Shown here: positions 43,403-54,892 of the stretch, piece after piece | How the letters are laid out: every line of letters begins with the position of its first letter | Numbering within the stretch: position 1 is the stretch's first letter | Assembly (NCBI GenBank): GCA_025765595.1 | Contig: JAIVFH010000033.1 | Location: forward strand, 266,057 to 330,056 | DNA from: Obelidium mucronatum | Lineage: Eukaryota > Chytridiomycota > Chytridiomycetes > Chytridiales > Chytriomycetaceae | Direction of reading: 5' to 3' | DNA: 64,000 nt | Notes under the pieces: model-generated | Told to the model about the DNA's origin: nothing | Databases searched by the model: none | Seen by the model: only the letters and a program-made list of their open reading frames with translations | Position numbers and translations under genes: made by a program

Positions 43403-43777
43403 ATGACCCCTTATCCCATATATTATAATATGCCAGCTGATGAAGCAACCTATATCTATTACCACAGTGTTGCGCGAATGGTTGTGGAGCAAGCCTTTGG
43501 CTTGTTCAAAGGCCGCTTCCATATCTTCAAAAAAGCACTTATCTTTGAGACTCCAGAGTACATGCCGTCAGTGATTATTGCCACAATGATACTGCATAAT
43601 TGGCTTGTTGATCTGGATGACACTGACTGTGTTGATACAAAGGAACGGAGATGGATGCATATCAGTGGAGACTTACAAAGAGGGAACAAACAAAATACAG
43701 AAGATCCTGTGACTGGAGAGGATGCAAAAGTATTCCGAGATTTATTGAAGGATATTATTTTCAAGAACATATCATAA
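43403..43777 (+). CDS. PIF/Harbinger-type transposase, C-terminal fragment
   Basis: The fragment carries the end of the DDE nuclease: YHSVARMVVEQAFGLFKGRF contains the third catalytic acidic residue in the VEQAFG context, followed by PSVIIATMILHNWL, both typical of Harbinger/DDE_4 transposases. The N-terminal two thirds (first two Asp residues) are absent. Upstream sequence codes, on the opposite strand, an unrelated frame (VFDKWIKDTNQDLTALEDL...), so the gene is truncated at a junction near 43400. Confidence 0.75.
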   Translation: MTPYPIYYNMPADEATYIYYHSVARMVVEQAFGLFKGRFHIFKKALIFETPEYMPSVIIATMILHNWLVDLDDTDCVDTKERRWMHISGDLQRGNKQNTEDPVTGEDAKVFRDLLKDIIFKNIS

Positions 43778-43854
43778 TCGGTAGGTGACGCAGCACCAGA
43801 GGATTACAGCCGCTAGATGTTGTATGGCTAAGAGGCAGCTTATGACTCTCAGCC

Positions 43855-45660
43855 CGGGGTCCGAGCGGCACGCGCGATTCGGGGTCCGATTAGGGCCCGA
43901 ATAGGAGTCCGACTAGGAGTCCGAATCGGACCCTATTAGGAGCTGGACCGATTAGGCGTCTAATAGGGCGCTATTAGGGGTCCTAGTGGCGCTCCTAATC
44001 GCAAATGAGCCAATCGGACCTGTCCTTATAGCATTTGTTAGCTCTTAATAGGAGTTCTGACAGCCATCTTTTAAAAGGTTTTCAGTAGTTAATGTGCATT
44101 TTCTCATTTAATGCTATGCCCTATTCGGAAGTCCGACTAGGAGAAAGAAAACCCCTTCAAATACAAGGAAAAAATAGAAATCTCCTACTGGAAACAGGTT
44201 AGGAGTACATTAAGGGGCGGCTAGGGCGTATTGGCCATTCCGATTCGGCCCCTATTCGGGACTGCTCCTAATAGGGCCCTATTAGGACCCTAGTCGGACT
44301 CCGAATCGTTTCCCGACTAGGAGTCCAAATCGGGGTCCGAATCGGGAGTGCCGCTCGCTATAGTACGTGATGACTCTCAGTGGAAGGGGCAGTGGACGTC
44401 GCTCGCGCACGAGCTTACTTCTGCAGAAGCCAAGGGTGAAGTATCATGCACGCGCACACTTCTTCGCATGTTCGTCCCTTTTCCGGTGAAGGACATTTCC
44501 TCCTATTTATGCCTTCAGACCTCTGAAACACGGGGGTGTTTCCTAAGAACTCTAAAGCCATGCTCCACATGCCTACAGATTCTAACAGTTTAAAACAATC
44601 CAACTCAAATTAAATTTATAAATAATAATAAAATATAAATAAATAATAATAGAACAGCTATTCATTGGTCAAGGTCAAATCATCAGATTGATTGGCAGCT
44701 GCAAATCCCTTGGCTGCGAATCCCCTGGCAAGAACGTCGGTGAGCTTGGCAATGGAATTGGCCATCTTGTCTGTTTTCTCTGTGAGTCTCTCCAGAAGCT
44801 TAACTGTATCCAATGACCCTCCAGCGTTTCTTGATGACAATTCGGCACCAAGAGCAGCATCCTTCAAGCCATCGCCCATTGAGGAAATTGCTGGAATGAG
44901 TCCCTTCTTTCCCTTGACATTTGTGCCGTCAGTCTCTTGCTTTTCTCGGTGTCTTTGTTGGTGTCCCATTTGCACCGCTTGCTTTCGGCTTGCTTGGATG
45001 CGCTCGACAAAGGTGCAGATGGTACATTTGCCTTCTTTGTTACTTTGGGCTTTGGCTTTGGAGTCTTTGTTGATACCTTGTCATCTTCAGAGTTATCTTC
45101 AACCAATTCGATAACTGTTGTGGTGCGTGCAGCCAGCTGGAGTTGGAGGGCCTGTACCTGTTTGTACAACTCCCCCTTAGATGGATTCTTTTCCTTTGGT
45201 GGCATTTTTCTTCGGCAGTTCTTGTTTCCTTGGTGGCTCGTGTAGGTGGTGCTTTTTTTTTGTTTTTGGTTGGTTGTAACTTTTTTCAGCGCTCACGCTG
45301 AAAAAAATTATTGGGCGGGATCAAAAAAAACATTTTTGTCCAAAATTTTTTTTCAGCTCCTGCTCAAAGTGTACTTGGAACCCTCCCTAATAGTGCTAAT
45401 AGGGCTTCAATAGGAGTCCTACTAGGAGTTGTATTAAAGCCATTTGGTTTCCAATTGGCAGAGCAAAATGCTTTGAGGAGTCCTACTAGGACCAGACAAA
45501 TGCTACTAGGAGCGGTCCTATTTGCTCATTTCCGATTAGGAGCGCTACTTGGGCCCCTAATCGTGGCCCCAAAACCTAATCGGGTCTGATTAGGAGCCTG
45601 ATTCGGACCCCGAATAGGGCCTGAATCGGACCCCGAATCGCGCGTGCTGCTCGGACCCCT
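43855..45660. mobile_element. Element with long degenerate inverted terminal arrays
   Basis: The left end (GGGGTCCGAGCGGCACGCGC) and the reverse complement of the right end (45640-45660) match over about 60 bp, with weaker matching continuing to roughly 200 bp through CCGAATCGG/CCTAATAGG words. A further copy of the end sequence (GTGCCGCTCG) at about 44350 suggests a nested 0.5-kb non-autonomous copy. One ORF on the minus strand lies inside. No target duplication could be fixed. The Harbinger fragment next to it may be the related transposase. Confidence 0.55.
44658..45205 (-). CDS. Element-encoded coiled-coil protein, one frame break
   Basis: The frame starting MPPKEKNPSKGELYKQ reads a Lys-rich, helical segment (YKQVQALQLQLAARTTTV) and passes near 44950, by a one-base offset, into a second frame with KLLERLTEKTDKMANSIAK, a coiled coil. 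The product would be about 180 residues. Harbinger elements carry a second, DNA-binding protein, but no Myb/SANT motif is seen here, so the role is open. Confidence 0.45.
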
Positions 45661-46169
45661 CGCTGTGTGACACAAGATTGGATATTTATCTTCACCACCA
45701 ACATGAGACTTGTCGAGTTGTGTGCCAATATTCTGGATGTGAAAAGGACCAGTGTCAAGACCGGGAGAACTCTAAGGTATTAAAGGAACAATCTTGCACT
45801 GCTGCATTCCAGGTCATTCTACTGATGATTGCATATTCCGGAATTGTAATGCAGTGGAATGTGAGTTATGCAACCGTCATTTTATTAATAAGCATTATTA
45901 CATATGAAAAAATAAACCTCAGTCAGCACCTACATTCCATTCCCATGGTTATCCATGGGTTTTGACTGCGCGATTCTTGTCTGTATTGGATGGAATCAAC
46001 ATACCTGTCCGTTTTGGATGGTTCAATGGGTTTATTTTTTGGGTTTTGGAATATTTTTATTTTTCAACACAAAGGATATCATAAGGGCATAATCAATCTG
46101 TTTTCATCAGCCACTTCCACTTGCAGCAGCACCTCTACTTCCACCACTTCCACTTGCACCACGACGTCC

Positions 46170-46911
46170 TCAAAACTCACCACAGACATAAGGAACGCGC
46201 ACAACTCCTCCAGTCGCTCTAGTACGAGTTTTGCTACTATTGCCACGGTTTTGATTGGGCGTTGCTGCAGCAGTTGCTGCAGGCTCAGTTGGGTTTTCTT
46301 CAAAACCCCTCATCAATCTTTTGACCTCTGCCTCATTTTGCATGTCTAGGCCAGACAGATATTGTGAAAGTCCAGCAAACAAGAACGCGCGCTCTTTTGG
46401 GGAATACTCCTTCCTTGATGACGTTGGCCCATGGTGGCAAGCAGTTAAGAAAGTAGCCATGGGCGCCGGGTTGGTGTCCCGTTTGGTAACAAGCTCCTTC
46501 AAGGCCCGCATCACACAAGGGTCATTCTTCCAAGCCAACCGCTCAGAAGTTTCTGCCTTTGTTAGATTGTATTTGATTGCAATACTATATCCAACAGCTT
46601 TGTTTGATCTGACAATGGTCTTAATTTTGCTCATTATATTTTCACAGTTGGTTCAAACAATCTCGAGGGCCTTTGATGTGCTTTTTGGTGAGTGACAAAG
46701 CAAAATGATATAAGCATACTTCCGAATTACATCTGGAGATGAATAACTCCATTGCACCCAAAGCTGATGCAATACCCACTGATTCATTAAATGAGGGTGT
46801 TTGGTTATTCATCCAGTTGGTTAAGTATGTGTTGTTTTCTGAACAGTCCATATAAACTCTGGCATGGGCCTCATGCAAATGGTTGGCTTGATTGAAGTCT
46901 ATGAAGCTCAT
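46170..46911 (-). CDS. Hypothetical mobile-element protein, one frame break
   Basis: Frames 46642-46911 (MSFIDFNQANHLHEAHAR...) and 46170-46634 (MSKIKTIVRSNKAVGYSIAI...) nearly abut and probably belong to one 240-residue protein with a one-base offset between them. The end is Ala/Thr/Arg-rich. No family is recognised. Confidence 0.35.
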
Positions 46912-47187
46912 ATTTAATATTCAACAATGTCAAATGATCATCATGTATTACACCCAATGATGTCCAACTAAGGGGGTGCACCATGAAGCTGCTCCAAGAT
47001 TTCTCTATTTTGTTGCCTGAGCAAATTTGCAAACTGTAATTGCTGGAGCAAGAGAGAATGTGTCAAGCTGTTTTGGTCTTCAATTTGAATTAAATGGGCT
47101 ACTGGATTACTTGAATCCATGAGAGTTTGACTTTGGGTATCAGATGCTGTAATTTTTGATTTAGGATCAGAGCGGGTATGTCAGGCA

Positions 47188-48643
47188 TTGCTACCGTCAA
47201 CAAAGCCCTGGAAATTGTTGAGTATGTGGTCGACTTCTTCAATTTGCGATGAAACAAACATGGAATCAACAAACAAATGTCAACTATGTTGCCCAGGCTT
47301 TGTTTTTGCTACAAACAGTGCCATTATGTTCCATAAGAAGAGCGCATCTCATAAAAAGAAAGCATCTGCTGAAGCTGCCGTTGCATTCACTGCAACTGGC
47401 CAGCTCTTGAAATGGAAAAGGACTACTCCACCCGCAGGTCCAGCGCTGGCAGCAACTGCCACACAATCATTGATCTCAGATATTGTTTCAAGCACTGTGA
47501 TGCCTACCACTCAAGATGATGCTGACTTTGACGTTGGTGCAACCAGCATTGATACATCTTGTCCAACAATCAACCAAGCCACCTCAGGAACTTTCTGTCC
47601 CCAATCCAATCCTTTGCACATTGCTCCTGAAGACCCAGGCCCTCCAGTTTCAGAAACAGCCTCAAACTCTTCAACAAAAACCAGCACTATGAGTGCTATT
47701 AATTTCAGCCCGCTGATGCTGCAGTCCCTTTACTCTTTAGATTCCGTTCCCACTTTTTACCCATGTCCCAACATTTCATACTGTGACTTCATGCAGCTTA
47801 TTCTGCCAAATGCATTATGTGTTCCTCTGATTAATAACAGAGCACTTCTGTACTAGCGCGTTTGGATCCTGCTGTGGAGGGCTCTGAGTCAGAAGAGTCA
47901 GAAGAAGTTAAAGAACACAGTCCTTGGCATTGTTTCATTCAACCGTGGCTTGTCCTACCAATCTCTCAATCAAGCAATGCAACCAGAACTATGCAGTCGT
48001 TGAAACTAACAGCAGCTGGGACTTTGGAATCTACAGCATACCTTGATTTACAAAAAGAAAAGGTGAATTTGGATTTTGAGACTCTTTGCAAGTCTCAAGG
48101 CCATATGGATGCTATATTGGATTGTTAGGTAGTGCGTTTGAATGAAGCAGGCAATTTAGAGGACTCAGATGTAACAGACGGTGACTTGGACTCTGAATCT
48201 ACCAAAAACTCTGCTTTGGATAAACGAAAGCCTTTGAAGTGGATCAAATTTCATAGCTCTGTCGTTCCCTTAGGCTCAACTCATCGATTCCTTGCCTTAA
48301 GAACAAATCCCACTTTGCCAATATCAAAGTTGTGAATAACTTGAATGGATCTGATGAAGTGTTTGCAAAAAGTATTGCTCTAGTGTCAGCTTTAACAATC
48401 ATGAAGTGTCGTGGAGCTATTTGTGGCAGCTCAGCATTTGTCCAGTATTACGAGTTTGCCAATAATGCAAGAAAGACACGTTACGGAAGACCTTATTTGA
48501 AGCTGGTTGAATCACAAGCTTTAATCAGTTTGGATGAAATAGAAGAAGAAGTTATGATAATTCCAGATTTTCATCAAATTGATGACTGCAAAAAGAAAGG
48601 TTTGATGGACGATATATTCCATTTTCAACCAGATCTGCGATGA
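47188..48643 (+). pseudogene. Decayed mobile-element gene with a zinc-finger start
   Basis: Four consecutive plus-strand frames (47188-47856, 47862-48128, 48132-48335, 48332-48643) are separated by single stops or one-base offsets and look like one gene of about 480 residues. The first contains CQLCCPGFVF...HKKSASH, a possible C2H2 finger. The last (KSIALVSALTIMKCRGAICG) looks like a folded domain but is not recognised. Confidence 0.4.
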
Positions 48644-49875
48644 TCAAATAAAAACACCAGGATGATGCATTTGATGAATACTTAAACTCAGTCCAACACC
48701 GATCCAACATTAGGTAAAAATTTATGCTCAATACACTGGCAAAAGACTGCACCAACACAAGTAAAAATTCACAAAGAATACAGCTCAAGCATAACATATA
48801 GGTTAGGCAATGAAAAGGCATTAGTTGGGCACTAGAATTGCTGGGTAGATTTCTGCGATGCAGATGTCTGACGCATATCAGAAACTAGAGACAGGCTGTC
48901 ATCCTCTTAACAGTGCTGGTTGCAAATCTAGAAAAATTGGGTCTATTTGGGCTTTCAACACTATTGGGCCTAAATAGGTCAGCATTGTCATTGTTGGCCT
49001 GGCAGGAACACTTGTGCTGGCTTTAGTTTGGTTGGCGGGCAGCAGGAGTTGGTCACAAGTTAGACTGCAATGCTTGCCTGCCGGCAAACTTGAGCGGACA
49101 AGTGGATGAAGAAGAGGGACCAGAGCCAGTAAAAGCCACTAACTGAAACCAGGGATATTTTGCAAGCAGGGTGGACTTGCCAAAAGTTGAGCAGCGCGAA
49201 GGAGGACCATGGACTTAGTGGATGCAACTGTCGTGGGATTCCTTGCATAGGTTCAGGAAGCTGCCATGGTTGGTGTTGGTGGCACTTGAGGGGTGGAGTT
49301 TTTGTGAAAGTGTTTTTTGGTTAGGCTGGACAGGTGAAATGAGAAAATTGAAAACATGGCAGGCAATTGGCAGTGCTTGGCAGGCACACTACAAATGAAT
49401 CACAGTTACAAATGTGTCATGTGGCATGTATCTGTGTCATCAAGCTCAAACTCTTGGCCAGGGTGTAACCCTAACCCTAATTCCCAACTGGTTTGTATAG
49501 CCATAACAGTGTCAGCATTATGAAGTTGGCAACAGAAAGGGCGGAAGTGTCCAGGCCTATGAATCCAATGGTAGCAGTGCCAACCAGGTGGGAGTGGACC
49601 AGTGATGAGTGGTGGTGAAAAGAGAGCAGTGATGGTTGTAGTTGTTACAGCTGTGGCTGTTGCTGCAATTGCTGTTACCCTCATTCTTGGAAAGCTGAAT
49701 CAGGTTCTTGGCTTGAACCAAATAGGCAATGTTGATGTGGTGCATGATTCTCAGAAGAGGAAAACAATTCAAGGAGTATGATGGTTTGCTCTTCAAGAGG
49801 AGCAGCAGTTGGTGGCTAATAGATGGTCCGGAGCTTAAGTGATAGTATACATATTTGTTTCTACAGCCGAAACAT
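48644..49875. other. Repeat-type DNA, no gene seen
   Basis: It includes TAACCCTAACCCTAA at 49466-49480, a 2.5-unit telomere-like stretch. No other feature is supported. Confidence 0.4.
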
Positions 49876-49948
49876 GGGGATCTAGCTCAAATGGCAGAGC
49901 GCTCGCTTAGCATGCGAGAGGCACTGGGATCAATGCCCAGGTTCTCCA
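49876..49948 (+). tRNA. tRNA-Ala (AGC)
   Basis: A full cloverleaf is visible: acceptor GGGGATC/GTTCTCC with one mismatch and one G-U, D arm GCTC/GAGC, anticodon arm CTCGC-TTAGCAT-GCGAG with anticodon AGC, and T arm CTGGG/CCCAG. There is no intron. Confidence 0.85.
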
Positions 49949-50007
49949 CAGTAAATGCGCTTCTTTTGTAGGACTTTCTAAAAAAAGACGTAGAAACAAG
50001 AACTCCT

Positions 50008-50080
50008 AGCCCGACGTGGGGGTCGAACCCACAACCTTAAGATTAAGAGTCTTACGCTCTACCGATTGAGCTAGCCGGGC
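50008..50080 (-). tRNA. tRNA-Lys (CTT)
   Basis: On the minus strand: acceptor GCCCGGC/GTCGGGC (one G-U type pair), D arm GCTC/GAGC, anticodon loop CTCTTAA with anticodon CTT, and T arm with GGTTCGACCC. It lies 60 bp from tRNA-Ala and is convergent with it. Confidence 0.9.
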
Positions 50081-52426
50081 ATGCTATTTTGCACCGACTT
50101 GCAATATTTTATAGAATATGACTTCCGGAGAGCAGAAAAAATACGATTTAGAGTTATCCGTATCCAAAAAATACTTCCCAGTGCCAAACATTATAGAAAT
50201 ATTTTTACACTTTGTGGAGGGTTTATTTGAAACATATAGAGCACACTTTTGATTGCAACCATCACAGCAGTTTTTTTTAAGCACAAATTGTGTTGATTTT
50301 TGTTTAGTACTGTTAATTCTGGTTGATTGAAAGATGTGGTGAGTACATTTGGATTGCAGGTTGCTTGTCAACCTGTCATGTTAAAGGGGAGTTTGAGAGG
50401 CCAATTCCTTGTAGTTCTATTTGTAGAAAAAGTGTTCCTTCTTTATTTAAATGATTTGAGGGTTAAGAAAGGCTTTCTTAATAGTTCCATTTTTAGAAAA
50501 TGGACAGGTTCAAGATGTTACTTCCCTGACAATTAATTTTTTTACAAACAATAGGCAAGCTAAATGACTCAACTATCTTCAAGAACTGGAGTGACCATGT
50601 TTTAAGCATTCAACTTTCTGGCTGTCCTGTTATGCTTGCACACCTAAAAAAGCAGTTAAGCTTTCCTCCCAATTATAGAGGCTACAAAAGCACACAAATT
50701 AAGAAGAGGATTAACGCTATGTAAGCAGCACCTATTTCAGTCATGAGGACAATCTGCCAGCAGGCCTCTTTCACGTCTTCTGTTCATTAACCATCAAGAT
50801 TTCAGGGATCAGTCCAAGTAGATTTTTTTGGATCCCCTTGGAACCAATGAAATCCAAAATGGCTGGCGGGTCAAACAAAACATGAACTCAGGGGTCAACT
50901 GGATGCAGCCCTAAAGCATGTTGCAAGTCTCACTGGTTCTCAGGAAGGGGGGGCAGTTCTGGCAGCCATGACACCCCATCTACAGTCGGGATAATCAATG
51001 CTGTGGTGACTGTAAAGCTTGCTGCTGAACTGCAGTAGTAATAGCTGTAGTGATACCATAAATCCATGTGTTTTGGGATATGCTTATTTTCCTGTCCCAA
51101 GTGGTGGGGCGGGCATTTTCTGATCCCTTTTCCAAAAAATAAAAATAAATTGGTTGGAACCTCCCTTAAATAACAGAAGCAGCTCAATGTTATCAATATA
51201 TGAGTTTCTTAGGCAGCCACTTTATATTTACACCAATCAAAAGAAACCCCCGCTGAAATTCTACTTTTGAGGAAAGGCCTAATTTCTCTGGATTTGCAAC
51301 CTGCACTGCGAAGAAGCAAAGTGACTGAGTGTATGTCTCTAGTGTTGTATGGGCACAGTTAGAGGCTCTGTTGATGGGACAGCTAAGGATGAATAAACTT
51401 TATAGTTCCAGGAGGAGGTACCAGTCCCGCAAAGGAAGAAGGTTCAACTAAGGATGGATAAACTTTATAGTTCCTAGTTGCGTGGTAGGAATTGTTTGAT
51501 TTGATTCTGGAATGGTGCTTTGGGGTTTTGAGCGGGGCATTGGTGATGGCATGGCTGGTACCGTCATGTTAGCAATTGATAAGGCCTCCAGTGAGACTCA
51601 ACAACAACATGAGTCACATAGCATATTTGGTTATCTTGGGGCCTAGTATACAAGATACGCTGTTTGCATTTAAACAGCAAAAGGAATTTCAGTATCAAAG
51701 CTTTGAGCACAAATTATCCTTGGAAACAGGCAAAAAATATCTTGTATAGTAATAGCCATCAAAACAAGATCAAACAAGGGAGAAATCATTCCTGGGACCA
51801 ATCTTGATTGACTTCCAAAATGAATTTGCATTGTCACTGATATGGTGTCAGAGAATTATCCAAATAAGGAAAAACCACATCCAAATCAGGAAACACCATG
51901 ACATCCAACAAAAGCTTGTCTCTGAGAGGTAAAGCCCCCATATCACATCTTTCTCTGCTAGGACTTCTCTTCTTCTTCATCCAAAACTTCTGACAGTTTT
52001 CCCCCAGCCTCATCAGCAACAGTTCCTTCAATTTAGTCATCTCTTTTTCACTCTAGAGGTTGGCAGATAGCCCTGCTGTTTCAAGAGTTTGGTTTGGAAT
52101 GTACTTTGAAAACAGGCTGCAGTTGGTGGTTTTGAAAACAGTAAGTTAAAATAAACAAAAAAAGATGTTGCTAAAAACTGGAAAGAAGCTGGCAAACACA
52201 GACAAAAGGAGCTGTGCAGGTGCTCAAGCTTTCCAGTTGTTCTGACTTGCTTTTCAAGGTAAAGTAGATGAGGATCAAATGTTGGATCAAGTCTGCCAAA
52301 ATATCTGCCTGACAGGCTCAGAGATTGGTGAAGATCAAGAGTCTCCATTCATGCAAAATTCTTTGCTACATACTGACACTCACCAAGATCCAAGAGCCAG
52401 GTTGACACTTGATAGCAGGGCAGAAG
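50081..52426. other. Repeat-type DNA, no gene seen
   Basis: No supported gene. A 24-bp phrase (TAAGGATGRATAAACTTTAT...) occurs twice, 63 bp apart, at about 51382 and 51445. Confidence 0.4.
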
Positions 52427-52445
52427 ACCTAAAGAAAATTTGTTC
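52427..52445. repeat. Left target-site duplication (19 bp)
   Basis: ACCTAAAGAAAATTTGTTC, identical to 53887-53905. Confidence 0.85.
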
Positions 52446-53886
52446 GTAACCCTGAGGGGGGCATCCAACCAACTCTAATACCAACGGGAAGCAACCAAAA
52501 AGGAGAAATTGAGGAAGAAAGTAATCTGACACTAGAGGAAATTAAGACCAAACTGGAGAAGTGGTTCAGAAACTGGATGGGGCAACCAACAAACCAATAC
52601 ATGGAGGAACATGAACCCAATAAACTCCAAAACAGACAGATTTTCATTTGAACAAGTTGCAGGATATGGACTTATACCAGAGATAACCCATGAATGCATC
52701 AAAAAATGTGGAGTACAGAAGGCGGAAAGTACCAGAAGAATTATTGTACAATCATGGAAAGACCTGAGATACGAAGTAAAAGAGAAAATCTGGAAATACC
52801 ACAACGAAAAGGCAATTGAATTTGAACTTGCCTGCGGAATCACTGAGAAAGACAAATCCAAGAGGAAAGATAAAAACCCCAGAAAAGAGGGACCCAAAAA
52901 CAAAACTGAAAAGAACAATGAACCAAGAACAACCAAAAACACAAAGATCAAAAATGAAACCATATGTCAACTATGCGAGGGGATAATGGACGCAACAGGA
53001 AACCATGAATGCTCAGGCAGAATGGGGAGAATTAATAAAGCAATCAAAACGCTAATGGAAGACAGAAAAGGAATCAAGAAAATACAGCCTGGATGGACAA
53101 CAACATCTAGCAGATACATGAACGCATACGTCAAGAATGATGAATTCGAATACAAACCAAAAAAACACCACGAGCCAGGAAAGAAATCGAAAACTGACAA
53201 GAGCAGACAGAAAAACAAAACGAAGGAAATGCATGGAGAGGAAAAGGAAATTGAAAAGAAACAACTGAAAAAGAAACTGGAAGAACTACAAGAATATGAA
53301 GACAGAGCATTCAAAGAGCTAAGAAAAGGGAAAACGACATGGAAGAAATCAGCCATGACATAGCAAGGGAAAGACAAAGACTGGAATTTCCTGACGGAGA
53401 TGTGGACATGGGACTGGTATCCCTACAAATACTCAAGGGACAGCAACAAGAGTGGACCTATCCAGAGGGGATTCCACCAACACAAGGATCAAGCAAGCAG
53501 CAAGGGGACCGGAACCCCACAAGCAAGAGACATATGGTGGAAGGGAGGCCAGATGGGGGCTTTCTTTTTTTCCCCGCAGGGGTTTTTGATAACGAGGCCC
53601 CCGATAAGCGTGGAAGCTCAAGAGGAGCTGAGGGATGGGAGTGGAGAAAGCGGGATTGTTGCAGATTAGGGGTACACAACATAGGTGGAAACTCAAGAAG
53701 AGTTGGAGGATGGGAGCGGGGAAGTGATTGTGATAGTAGACGGGGGGTCTACAAGGGGGATTAGGTGGAAATCACTCGTAATCCGGAGTATGAGGCCGGG
53801 CCTTACTAATCAATCCGAGCAATTGGGGGGAAAATAGTAGTTCAACAAGTGTTTATTACAAAATACAATTCATACCAAAAAAAAAA
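52446..53886 (+). mobile_element. Retroinserted element with poly(A) tail and 19-bp target duplication
   Basis: The 1,441-bp segment lies between two exact copies of a 19-bp target sequence and ends in a run of about 12 A just before the right copy, the mark of target-primed reverse transcription. It carries frames for a charged protein but no polymerase. It may be a 5'-truncated LINE, a LINE ORF1 unit or a retrocopy mobilised by one. Confidence 0.8.
52449..53363 (+). CDS. ORF1-like charged protein in the retroinserted element, one frame break
   Basis: A first frame (GEIEEESNLTLEEIKTKLEK) from 52449 shifts by one base near 52615 into the long frame 52611-53363. That frame has a helical part (TRRIIVQSWKDLRYEVKEKI), a CXXC pair (CQLC) with a later His/Cys (HEC), and a Lys/Glu coiled-coil tail. 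It could bind RNA like LINE ORF1 products. No specific family is recognised. Confidence 0.45.
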
Positions 53887-53905
53887 ACCTAAAGAAAATT
53901 TGTTC
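53887..53905. repeat. Right target-site duplication (19 bp)
   Basis: Exact copy of 52427-52445, directly after the poly(A) tail. Confidence 0.85.
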
Positions 53906-54473
53906 TCTAGGTGCTGACAGCTGGAGGATCATAGTGGTCCATAAGGAATGTATGCATGAGGGTAAGTAGCTCTGGTGGGCAGGCCATGATTGCTGTGCAA
54001 AGAATTGGTTTATCTTTACTTTTGTTCAAAAACACTTCTGAAAACAAAAAGGACAATGTTTTGACGAGTTTTGAGGTTTGGATGGTTTTTAGTTTGTTTT
54101 CAATGTGTTGGTTGTTTTCAAATTGAATATAAATCCCAAAACTGCTGAAAACAGGTGTTTTGAATCCCCAAAACATTGAAAACCTGCAATATCTGCCAAC
54201 CTCTACTACTACCTGGCATTCTTTTAAATTTTTGGACTTTGGAAACTTTCTTGAGCAGTGGAATCAAACATCTGATTTATTACAGTTTTTCAGACAGGGA
54301 ATGATGTTGCTGGCAGAATTTTTTTCTGCAAGTTGCTTTCTGCCAATTCTGAAGTCAAGGCATTTGGCGAATGAATTCTGAGACTTTTTCTGTCACAAAG
54401 GTATTGGCAGAAAAAAGTCCCACTAACGCAGAGAATTTTACAATCATAAAATGTATTGGAAAGGGAGAAACTA

Positions 54474-54545
54474 TCCCAGATAGTATAGTGGCCAGTATCC
54501 GCCCCTGTCACGGGCGAGACCGGGGTTCAATTCCCCGTCTGGGAG
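54474..54545 (+). tRNA. tRNA-Asp (GTC)
   Basis: Perfect 7-bp acceptor TCCCAGA/TCTGGGA, anticodon loop CTGTCAC with anticodon GTC, and T arm CGGGGTTCAATTCCCCG. No intron. Confidence 0.93.
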
Positions 54546-54610
54546 GTTTTGGTAATTCATACCGTCTTTGCTTTTAATGACTAATATGACATGTCCTCAA
54601 TGAGTTGCAT

Positions 54611-54682
54611 GCAGTAGTTGTATAGTGGTTATTATGCCTGCCTTCCAAGCATGCGACCCGGGTTCGAATCCCGGCTACTGCA
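54611..54682 (+). tRNA. tRNA-Gly (TCC)
   Basis: Perfect 7-bp acceptor GCAGTAG/CTACTGC, anticodon loop CTTCCAA with anticodon TCC, and T arm CCGGGTTCGAATCCCGG. It follows tRNA-Asp by 65 bp on the same strand. Confidence 0.93.
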
Positions 54683-54892
54683 CTGCAAATTCAGGGTCAA
54701 TCTTTTATCACATGCTCACATCCTGCTACTGGAGTCACAGCTTATGGATGCTTTATGGATGCTTTGAGGCCATTTGTAAGAACTGCATTTTGTGATTTGC
54801 ATATGGAGACAAAAAGTATGCAATATTCCTAATATTGTGCGTCCAATCCAAAATTGGAGAAATTGCGATTTTGTTGACGGAACAAAAATAGT

